Assembly: GCA_019232735.1 (NCBI GenBank)
Contig: JAFANL010000086.1
Span: forward strand, 1-12,049
DNA length: 12,049 nt
Reading direction: 5' to 3'
Source: Aquitalea sp.
Lineage (GTDB): Bacteria > Pseudomonadota > Gammaproteobacteria > Burkholderiales > Chromobacteriaceae
A program made the position numbers and the translations under genes. The notes under the pieces were generated by a model. The model had not been told where the DNA came from. It searched no databases and saw nothing but the letters and a program-made list of their open reading frames with translations. Numbering within the stretch: the stretch's first letter is position 1; every line of letters starts with the position of its first letter. Shown here in pieces: positions 6,853 through 12,049 of this stretch.

Positions 6853-8001
6853 TTACTGACAACGTACGACGACCAGCGAGATGTCATCATGATTTTCCCG
6901 CCCATCCAGATGCTGGTTGACCGCCTGGGTGATGGAGCCCTGAATGTCCAGGGTCTGGGTGGCACGCACGGCAGCCTTGATGCCTTCGATACCAAAAGCT
7001 TGCCCGTTGGCATTGGCCGCTTCGGTGATGCCATCGGAACAGACGATCAGCGAGCCGGGACTCTGCCATTGGTAATAATCGAGTGAGGCCTCGAAATCTC
7101 CGTCGGGCAAAATGCCCAGTGGCGGGGAGCAAGAAGAAAAATGTTTGAGTATCTGGCCCTGGCGGTCCACATAGCCGGCACAGGGGATGCCACCGTTCCA
7201 CACGGCAATGCGGCGGCGCTGGTAATCCACTTCGATAATGGCTGCCGCCACAAAACGGCCAAGCGGCAAAATGGCGTGCAGCTTGCGATTGATGGTGCGG
7301 GCAATCTCCTGTATCGGCAGATTGCGATCGCACATGGCAAAGAAGGTGTCAACGGCGGGCAGGCCACAGATGGCGGCGGTCAGGCCATGGCCGGTACTGT
7401 CTGCCAGCATGATGCGATCCAGATCCGGCCGGATGCGACGGATGCAGATGGTATCACCGCTGAAGTTCATGGCCGGACGCTGCCACTGCTGGATATTGGG
7501 TGGAACCTGTTCGCTACGCCGGGTGAAACGATCCAGCACCATCTGGGCAAACATCTGCTCTTGCTCGTTGGCGCGGTAATAGTTTTCCAGCCGCTCGCTA
7601 TCCTGCGCAATGCGATGTTGCATTTCTGAAATGCGGATCATCACATGCAGCTTGGCGGTGAGGATATCCAGGTCGATCGGCTTGACCAGATAATCATCGC
7701 CCCCCATGGTCAGGCCACGTAACAGCTGGCTGCGGTCGGACAGCGAGGTGAGAAAGATGATGGGAACCCAGTGCTCGCCCAGCAGTTCCCGGATGGCCTT
7801 GGTGGCAGTAAATCCATCCATGACCGGCATGGTGACATCCATGAAGATGACATCCGGACGTTGCTGCCGACAGTATTCAACCGCATCCTGTCCATTGCTG
7901 ACGGGCACGGCTTCGTGACCCAGCATGCGGATGTAGTCGAGCAGAATCTGACGAGAGGTTGGGCTATCTTCAGCCACCAGAATGGTCAGTGCTCGGGTCA
8001 T
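6853..8001 (-). CDS. Response regulator with PP2C/SpoIIE-type serine phosphatase output (RsbU/HsbR-like)
   Basis: A 382-residue cytoplasmic signalling protein. Residues 5-122 are a receiver domain with the acidic pocket (Glu11, Asp12), phosphoacceptor Asp55 in VIFMDVTMPVMDG, Thr85 in IIFLTS and Lys107 in DDYLVKPID. A helical, probably coiled-coil linker (about 123-160) leads to a PP2C/SpoIIE phosphatase domain (about 175-380). Its metal-binding positions are present: SGD (Asp183), LADSTGHG (Asp201), CSDGITEA (Asp323) and HDDISLVVV (Asp372/373). Family members dephosphorylate an anti-sigma-factor antagonist and so switch a partner on, with phosphorylation of the receiver controlling activity. 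No histidine kinase, anti-sigma factor or STAS antagonist is adjacent. It also lacks the C-terminal kinase domain of HsbR. The start at 8001 has AAGG 9 bases upstream. It is divergent from yaiI. Confidence 0.93.
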   Translation of the reverse strand: MTRALTILVAEDSPTSRQILLDYIRMLGHEAVPVSNGQDAVEYCRQQRPDVIFMDVTMPVMDGFTATKAIRELLGEHWVPIIFLTSLSDRSQLLRGLTMGGDDYLVKPIDLDILTAKLHVMIRISEMQHRIAQDSERLENYYRANEQEQMFAQMVLDRFTRRSEQVPPNIQQWQRPAMNFSGDTICIRRIRPDLDRIMLADSTGHGLTAAICGLPAVDTFFAMCDRNLPIQEIARTINRKLHAILPLGRFVAAAIIEVDYQRRRIAVWNGGIPCAGYVDRQGQILKHFSSCSPPLGILPDGDFEASLDYYQWQSPGSLIVCSDGITEAANANGQAFGIEGIKAAVRATQTLDIQGSITQAVNQHLDGRENHDDISLVVVRCQ

Positions 8002-8130
8002 TCAACAAACCTTGTGAGAGCTTAACGGGCGGGAACCAGCGGCGCAGGAGCTGCTGAAAACGGGAAATTATCAGTACTATAGAGTGCTTGGGCAGTTTAT
8101 GCCATTAGCTTGTCAATCAATCCACCATAT

Positions 8131-8144
8131 TTGACAGATTGTCA
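8131..8144. promoter_or_regulatory. Weak candidate operator in the divergent region between the phosphatase gene and yaiI
   Basis: The 205-bp spacer (8002-8206) contains TTGACAGATTGTCA, in which TGACA and TGTCA (8132-8136 and 8140-8144) are exact inverted arms around GAT. A related TTGTCAATC occurs upstream at 8110-8118. TTGACA also equals a consensus -35 hexamer on the plus strand, but no acceptable -10 follows at normal spacing. Either reading is speculative. Confidence 0.22.
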
Positions 8145-8206
8145 TGGGCAGCGGCCGATCACTGTTGTAGGCTTGCCGCACTCAAACTCCTGCTGAAACT
8201 GCAATC

Positions 8207-8671
8207 ATGACCATCTGGGTAGATGCCGACGCCTGTCCCGCTGTCGTCCGCGACATTATCTGCCGCGCTGCGCAACGGACGGCCACCGCCGCCGTTTTTG
8301 TTGCCAATCGTGCATTGAAATTGCCCGCCAGCCCGCACCTGCGCAGCATTGTGGTGGGGCAGGGCTTTGATGTGGCTGATCAGGAGATTGCCCGCCAATG
8401 TCAGGCGGGTGATTTGCTGGTCAGCGGGGATATTCCACTGGCGGCGGCGGTGCTGGCCAAGGGGGCGGCCGCCGTCAATTTTCGCGGCGAAGCCTATTCC
8501 CCCGATACCATTGAAGGTCAGCTGACCTTGCGTGACTTCATGGACAACCTGCGTGCCAGTGGCATCCAGAGTGGTGGTCCTCCACCTTTCAGCCAGGCTG
8601 ATCGACAGCACTTTGCCAACCGGCTGGATCAATGGTTGGCTGGGCACCCACGGCGCGGGACGCGTGACTGA
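8207..8671 (+). CDS. yaiI: YaiI/YqxD family protein (UPF0178, DUF188)
   Basis: A 154-residue protein of normal length for the UPF0178 family, whose fold is PIN-like and whose biochemical role is not established. The family landmarks are all present in order: WVDADACP near the N-terminus (4-11), FVANRALKLP, VVGQGFDVADQEIA, GDLLVSGDIPLAAAVL, the FRGEAYSPDTI segment, and the C-terminal GGPPPFSQADRQHFANRLD. The acidic residues of VDAD and SGDIP resemble a PIN nuclease metal site, but activity is only inferred. The ATG at 8207 has no clear ribosome-binding site, yet the N-terminus matches the family exactly. No partner gene is linked: the upstream neighbour is divergent and a long gap follows. Confidence 0.93.
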   Translation: MTIWVDADACPAVVRDIICRAAQRTATAAVFVANRALKLPASPHLRSIVVGQGFDVADQEIARQCQAGDLLVSGDIPLAAAVLAKGAAAVNFRGEAYSPDTIEGQLTLRDFMDNLRASGIQSGGPPPFSQADRQHFANRLDQWLAGHPRRGTRD

Positions 8672-9157
8672 GCTTCCCCTCTTGAATCTGGCAGGCATTG
8701 GTGAGGGCCTTCCGGTCTGCGTGGCTGCTTTGCCGGAGCGGCTCTCCCGCATTTTTTCATCCGAAACAGCCAGCCTGTTGTTTTTTAGCATGAAGCAAGC
8801 CATCGCCGTCAGCGATTTGGCCTGCCGATGCCTACGGCAATATCCACACTGGCTTTTCAGCACAAACAAGGTTGAAGCGCGGCTACTTTAAATAGAAAAA
8901 TTTATTTTTCAGTAACCTTGTTATTGGTCAGCAGATTTCACTGCGAATGCCGATAAAGTCCCTAACAAATCAAGGCCGGCAGATGATGATCTGCTATTGC
9001 AAACCAAGCTGGCTGATGCAGGTGCAAACCAAGCGTGATTTGAAGAAATGTAAAATATGACCAATTGGCATGGGCAATGTTGATATCATAATTTATGGCT
9101 ATCTGACAGTGCCATCGGATAGCTGGGTGGCGTGCTAACGATCAGGAAAGAGTCTCT
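8672..9157 (+). other. 486-bp gap with small repeats and hairpins; no gene supported
   Basis: No coding region here is convincing. The left half (to about 8880) has the GC content of its neighbours and contains only a weak 4-bp hairpin before T6 near 8755. From about 8880 the DNA is clearly AT-richer. It holds a 12-base direct repeat, TGCAAACCAAGC, at 8998-9009 and 9023-9034 (25-base period); a GCAGAT-GATG-ATCTGC hairpin (8979-8994); palindromes CCAATTGG (9061-9068) and TGATATCA (9081-9088); and a larger hairpin at 9098-9123. A poor promoter-like pair, TTGGCA (9066) and CATAAT (9087) with 15-base spacing, could serve the methyltransferase. Confidence 0.5.
9098..9123 (+). promoter_or_regulatory. 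Hairpin in the methyltransferase 5' region
   Basis: GCTATCTGA (9098-9106) pairs with TCGGATAGC (9115-9123), nine base pairs with one G-U, around an 8-base loop. It ends 20 bases before the AGGAAAG ribosome-binding site (9144-9150). No T run follows, so it is not a classical terminator. It may be an operator or an RNA structure in the leader; function is unknown. Confidence 0.4.
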
Positions 9158-9922
9158 GTGAGCCCAACCATGGATATCCGTGCAATTGCCACATTTGATT
9201 TGCAATCCGAGCAATATGCCCGCTTCCGGCCGCAATATCCGGAAGCCTTGTTCAACTGGCTGGGCGGGCTGGTTCCGTCGCGACAGCGTGCCTGGGACTG
9301 CGCAACCGGCACCGGGCAGGCTGCGTTGCAATTGTCGCGTCTGTTTGAACGGGTTGATGCTTGCGATATCAACCACAGCCAATTGCAGGTGGCGGAAGTG
9401 GCCAGCAATATCGTGTATCAGGAGTGTGCTGCCGAGCAGGCTGGCTATGGGGAGTCCGTGTTTGATCTGGTGACGGTGGCGCAGGCATTGCACTGGTTTG
9501 ATCTGCCGCGATTTTGGTCTCAGGTGGCTCGCGCACTCAAGCCGGGTGGCATCTTCGCTGCCTGGGGTTATGAGCGCTTTCATGTCTCGGCTGAAGTCGA
9601 TGATGCCATGCGGTTTTTCCATGCCGTCATCGAGCCGTTCTGGTCCAGCAGCAATCAATTACTGTGGAATGGCTATCGTGATGTCGGCATGCCGTTTCCC
9701 GCGCTGGATGCCCCGTCTTGCCAGATTTTGATGGACTGGAACCTGGAGCAGTTGCTGGGTTATCTGCATACCTGGTCGGCCAGCAAATTATGCATGCAAA
9801 GCCTGGGCAAGCCGGTGCTGAACGATGCCCGGCTACGACTGGCCCGTGCCTGGGGCGATCCGGCCATTGTGCGGCGGGTGAGGATGCCGCTGCATATCAT
9901 TGCCGGACGAAAACCGGGCTAA
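9158..9922 (+). CDS. Class I SAM-dependent methyltransferase
   Basis: A 254-residue cytoplasmic methyltransferase with a Rossmann-type SAM fold. Motif I is WDCATGTGQAALQLS (46-60; a Cys-Ala replaces the more usual Gly-Cys before GTG). The acidic end of beta 2, which binds the SAM ribose, is ACDINHSQL (Asp70). VAQALHWFD (107-115) is the AxHWF signature of the YcgJ/trans-aconitate-methyltransferase-like group, and RALKPGGIFAAWGY is the post-motif strand. The C-terminal half (about 150-240) is a substrate cap with several Trp residues. I chose GTG 9158 because AGGAAAG (9144-9150) lies 7 bases upstream; ATG 9170 would be 19 bases away. The substrate cannot be told from the sequence. The stop codon directly abuts the palindromic repeat at 9923. 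The gene stands alone behind a long structured leader region. Confidence 0.88.
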   Translation: MSPTMDIRAIATFDLQSEQYARFRPQYPEALFNWLGGLVPSRQRAWDCATGTGQAALQLSRLFERVDACDINHSQLQVAEVASNIVYQECAAEQAGYGESVFDLVTVAQALHWFDLPRFWSQVARALKPGGIFAAWGYERFHVSAEVDDAMRFFHAVIEPFWSSSNQLLWNGYRDVGMPFPALDAPSCQILMDWNLEQLLGYLHTWSASKLCMQSLGKPVLNDARLRLARAWGDPAIVRRVRMPLHIIAGRKPG

Positions 9923-10082
9923 GAGCTTGTTCAACGTCTCGCCTGCTAGGGCGAGACATGGCGAAAACGCCTCAAAACAAGTGGGGACGCGCAGTTTACA
10001 TAAAGTAAATGAGCATGCCGAAGGCGTTTTTAACGCAGTATCGCCCCATGGAACGAGCACTGCAGACGATGAACAGCTTCTA
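9923..10082. repeat. Palindromic intergenic element, about 160 bp, MITE-like
   Basis: The ends form imperfect terminal inverted repeats: 9923-9939 against the reverse complement of 10064-10080, 13 of 17 matching (shared core TGTTCA and CGTCT). Inside are four ordered hairpins: GTCTCGCC/GGCGAGAC (9936-9943 with 9950-9957, perfect 8 bp), GGCG-AAAA-CGCC (9960-9971), TTTAC/GTAAA (9995-9999 with 10005-10009) and GCGTT/AACGC (10024-10028 with 10032-10036). The arrangement resembles dispersed elements I associate with beta- and gammaproteobacterial genomes, with a typical TTTACATAAAGTAAATGAGC core, but copy number cannot be tested here. It starts directly after the methyltransferase stop codon and may also act as its transcript end. 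No transposase is encoded. Confidence 0.6.
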
Positions 10083-10115
10083 AGGCAGGCTCCCGGCGCT
10101 GCGTATGGCGCACCG

Positions 10116-10532
10116 TCACTGCTGTTGACGGTGGGATTCGGCTTCCAGGTCAGACAGCAGGATGTTCAGGGCATCGGAGGAGCGCACCAGCTCCCATAGC
10201 GAAATGGCCAGTGAGGAAATCATCAGCAGCAAGCTGATACCAAAAGACAACTCCCCCAGTTGTTGCCAGCCGGTATAGATCTGGAACATGGCGACGGTGC
10301 AGAGAAACAAGCTGCCGATACCCAGAAACTGCATCCATTTGATCAACTGGATGCGCGTGCGCAGATTGCCGATCTGCAGCAGGATCTTGGGGTTTTGTTC
10401 GGCTTTGTAATCGGTATACAGATTGCGAATAATGCTGGCCAGGCCCAAAAAACGGTTGGTGTAGGCGAGCAGTAGCAGTGAAATGGCCGGGAACAGCAGA
10501 GCCGGGGTGGTGAGATTGAGTGCTGCGTGCAT
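10116..10532 (-). CDS. DUF2721 family membrane protein
   Basis: A 138-residue inner-membrane protein of the DUF2721 family, function unknown. The family signature is at the N-terminus: TTPALLFPAISLLLLAYTNRF (residues 8-28), a first membrane helix that ends in a conserved TNRF turn. A cytosolic-looking charged segment follows (about 35-65, IIRNLYTDYKAEQNPK). Helices two and three are at about 67-87 and 94-114, and the tail is polar (SDLEAESHRQQQ). The ATG at 10532 lies only 5 bases after the stop codon of the L,D-transpeptidase gene and has no good ribosome-binding site of its own, so translation probably depends on the upstream gene. It is the last gene of the tadA operon. Confidence 0.9.
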   Translation of the reverse strand: MHAALNLTTPALLFPAISLLLLAYTNRFLGLASIIRNLYTDYKAEQNPKILLQIGNLRTRIQLIKWMQFLGIGSLFLCTVAMFQIYTGWQQLGELSFGISLLLMISSLAISLWELVRSSDALNILLSDLEAESHRQQQ

Positions 10533-10537
10533 GGTAT

Positions 10538-11191
10538 TCAGGAGTTCTCGTCTATCAGTACGTCGGTGCCGGTCGGTGTCTGCTCAAACAGCTGGATGAT
10601 GTCCGGATTCTTCATCCGCACACAGCCCAGCGAGGTCGGTGTTCCCCAGGCTACATGTTCGCCAGCGCCATGAATGTAAATGGCTCTGTCATAGCTGTCG
10701 ACGTCACCGCCTTGATTTTTTCCGGGCTCATCCCCGCACAGCCACAGGATGCGGGTCAGAATCCAGTCCTTGTTGGGATATTGCTGGTGCAATTCTGCCG
10801 TGTATTTCCATGGCGTGACCTTGCGCCGAAAAATGATGGTGTTTTCCTCTGCACCGTCTCCCAGCTTGTCGCAAACATGGTGCCAGCCGCGTGGTGTCTG
10901 GTAGCTGTTGACCAGCTCCCCGACACCGCGTTTGGCGGTGGAGACGGTATAGTGCTGCTGCAGGCGTCCCCAGCCATCAAACAGGCTGAGCGACTGGCTG
11001 CGAATGCCGACCAGTATCCATGGCTGACCGTAATGGCGGCCATTGGCACGGGTTGCCTGCAGCGGGGCATCTTGTTGTTGCTGCAGGACAAAGCCGGCCA
11101 GCTCGCTACTGTCGCTGGTTTCAGCCCGCGCCAGCATAGGCAATAGCCCTGTGCTGCTCAGCATGCCAACCATCACCAGGCTTCGCCACAT
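10538..11191 (-). CDS. L,D-transpeptidase family protein (YkuD domain), exported
   Basis: A 217-residue exported protein. A signal peptide covers residues 1-23 (MWRSLVMVGM start, cleavage predicted after ARA), placing the enzyme in the periplasm. The YkuD domain runs from about 57 (PWILVGIRSQSLSLFD) to the end. The catalytic signature is intact: His174 in IYIHGAGE and TSLGCVRM with nucleophile Cys190 and Arg192. Such enzymes form 3-3 cross-links in peptidoglycan or attach proteins to it; which reaction applies here is unknown. No LysM or other wall-binding domain is present, so it is a minimal, single-domain form. The frame is open far upstream into tadA, but the start at 11191 has GGAGG about 7 bases before it and gives the signal peptide. 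It begins 2 bases after the tadA stop, and DUF2721 follows 5 bases after its own stop. Confidence 0.92.
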   Translation of the reverse strand: MWRSLVMVGMLSSTGLLPMLARAETSDSSELAGFVLQQQQDAPLQATRANGRHYGQPWILVGIRSQSLSLFDGWGRLQQHYTVSTAKRGVGELVNSYQTPRGWHHVCDKLGDGAEENTIIFRRKVTPWKYTAELHQQYPNKDWILTRILWLCGDEPGKNQGGDVDSYDRAIYIHGAGEHVAWGTPTSLGCVRMKNPDIIQLFEQTPTGTDVLIDENS

Positions 11192-11193
11192 GT

Positions 11194-11952
11194 TCAGGCC
11201 TCCGCTTGATGCCGGCGTTGCTGAAAAAACGCCGCCATTTGCCCTGCACACTCTTCGGCCATCATCCCCCCAAAAACGGCGGTGTGATGATTCAGGTGCC
11301 GCAGGGCAAACAGATCCAGCACGCTGCCTGCCGCGCCTGTTTTGGGCTCCACCGCACCATACATCACGCGCGCCACCCGGGCATGCAGGATGGCTCCGCT
11401 GCACATGACACAAGGTTCCAGTGTGACATACAGGTCGCAGCCGTCCAGTCGGTAATTACCCTCATGCAAGGCCGCGGCCCTGAGTGCCTGTATCTCGGCA
11501 TGGGCCGAGGGGTCCTTGCTGCCGATGGGCTGATTAAAGCCACGGCCGATGATCTTCCCCGCTTTGACGACCACGGCGCCAACGGGAACCTCCCCCTGTT
11601 GTGCCGCCAGCGCCGCCTGCTGGATTGCCTCCTGCATGAACAGATGGCTTTCTGCTGCAGCGGGTGGCAAGGCCACCGGAGGATGTGCGGCCAGCTGTTG
11701 GCGCAAATATTGTCGGTCGGCCTCGGTCAATTGCGACCAGTGCACACCGCGGGCGGCGGCTTCCAGGGCATACAACAGCCGGGTGGTCACGCTATGTCCT
11801 GCCGCTTTCAGCCGCAGGAAGGTCGTGACACTGCCCTGTTGCAGCAATTGTTCCCGGTGGGCAATGCCCATTTGCTGCAGCCATTGCACGGCAGCAGGTG
11901 GCAGGGGCGGGGTGGTCAGCAAGCTGGTTGTAGGAGAGAGGATCTGATTCAT
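11194..11952 (-). CDS. tadA: tRNA adenosine(34) deaminase TadA with N-terminal TfoX-C-like domain
   Basis: A 252-residue protein. The C-terminal part (about 103-248) is TadA, which converts A34 of tRNA-Arg(ACG) to inosine. The zinc/catalytic motif is complete: His151-Ala-Glu153 and Pro180-Cys181-Val-Met-Cys184, with VPVGAVVV before and KTGAAGS after. Usual bacterial TadA is about 150-170 residues. Here some 95 extra residues precede it, and the stretch about 16-88 (PLPPAAVQWLQQMGI, LLYALEAAARGVHW) matches the helix-hairpin-helix-like C-terminal domain of the competence regulator TfoX/Sxy. I recall the same extension in Neisseria TadA. The start at 11952 has AAGG about 10 bases upstream. TACAAT (minus strand, 11981-11976) is a possible -10, but no good -35 was found. 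It heads a tight operon with the L,D-transpeptidase and DUF2721 genes. Confidence 0.94.
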   Translation of the reverse strand: MNQILSPTTSLLTTPPLPPAAVQWLQQMGIAHREQLLQQGSVTTFLRLKAAGHSVTTRLLYALEAAARGVHWSQLTEADRQYLRQQLAAHPPVALPPAAAESHLFMQEAIQQAALAAQQGEVPVGAVVVKAGKIIGRGFNQPIGSKDPSAHAEIQALRAAALHEGNYRLDGCDLYVTLEPCVMCSGAILHARVARVMYGAVEPKTGAAGSVLDLFALRHLNHHTAVFGGMMAEECAGQMAAFFQQRRHQAEA

Positions 11953-11975
11953 GGTGTAGAACCTTGCATGCTGTC

Positions 11976-11981
11976 ATTGTA
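11976..11981 (-). promoter_or_regulatory. Possible -10 element of the tadA operon
   Basis: TACAAT on the minus strand matches the sigma-70 -10 consensus at five of six positions and lies 23 bases upstream of the tadA start codon. The -35 region at 16-18 base spacing is poor, so this rests on one hexamer only. Confidence 0.25.
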
Positions 11982-12049
11982 GCCGCCTGAAGGCCAAGTC
12001 TTGCACAACAAGTTTAAAGAATCATCAGAAAATGCCGATGTATTCAGCA

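Noticed and set aside
8740..8760. Terminator after yaiI
   Set aside because: There is a T6 run, but the stem before it has only four base pairs, too weak to call.
8159..8869. Minus-strand open frame of 236 codons covering yaiI and the gap after it
   Set aside because: It lies opposite yaiI, which matches UPF0178 throughout. The translated product shows no family motif or plausible start signal; it is an antisense frame kept open by GC-rich codon use.
8790..8891. Possible 33-residue ORF in the gap after yaiI
   Set aside because: No ribosome-binding site precedes the ATG (the upstream bases are a T run), and the peptide has no recognisable feature.
8998..9034. CRISPR-like or iteron-like array
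   Set aside because: Only two copies of a 12-base repeat are present; there are no further units, cas genes or replication protein gene.
11206..11982. Plus-strand open frame of 258 codons opposite tadA
   Set aside because: Antisense to an intact deaminase with all catalytic residues; Cys- and His-rich low-complexity product with no recognisable domain.

Overview
The window looks like a chromosomal segment of a moderately GC-rich betaproteobacterium, most likely of the Neisseriales/Chromobacteriaceae (Chromobacterium, Vogesella or Aquitalea type). This rests on the protein sequences, on a TadA with a TfoX-C-like N-terminal extension that I associate with Neisseriales, and on a palindromic intergenic repeat of a kind I associate with this group. 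I could run no database search, so the placement is inference. There is no CRISPR array, rRNA, tRNA, transposase or prophage gene. Most genes are housekeeping or regulatory.

Layout, left to right. (1) The 3' part of a class I fumarase (1-986, +) ends at a strong terminator. (2) A cysteine hydrolase of the isochorismatase family (1063-1590, -) is divergent from a GlxA-type DJ-1/AraC regulator (1713-2678, +), with a candidate operator between them. (3) A LysR regulator (2648-3571, -) converges on and overlaps the GlxA gene. It is divergent from a membrane-bound GGEEF diguanylate cyclase (3794-5020, +), which is preceded by an overlapping 35-codon ORF. (4) A two-gene operon follows: an exported metallo-beta-lactamase-fold protein that has lost its metal motif (5187-6062), and a cytoplasmic CGWC DsbA-like oxidoreductase (6056-6757). 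(5) A shared bidirectional terminator separates this from a response regulator with a PP2C/SpoIIE phosphatase output (6853-8001, -). (6) A YaiI/UPF0178 gene (8207-8671, +), an almost 500-bp gap containing small hairpins, and a SAM methyltransferase (9158-9922, +). (7) A roughly 160-bp palindromic repeat, MITE-like in form. (8) A tight three-gene minus-strand operon: tadA, an L,D-transpeptidase and a DUF2721 membrane protein (11952 down to 10116).

Several signalling genes lie close together: two one-component regulators, a c-di-GMP synthase and an aspartate-phosphorylated phosphatase. No cognate histidine kinase, anti-sigma factor or antagonist is in view, so they probably connect to partners elsewhere. 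I found no clear multi-gene novel defence or biosynthetic system. The least explained items are the short ORF fused by overlap to the diguanylate cyclase start, the metal-site-less MBL/DsbA pair, the palindromic element at 9923-10082, and the structured gap before the methyltransferase.
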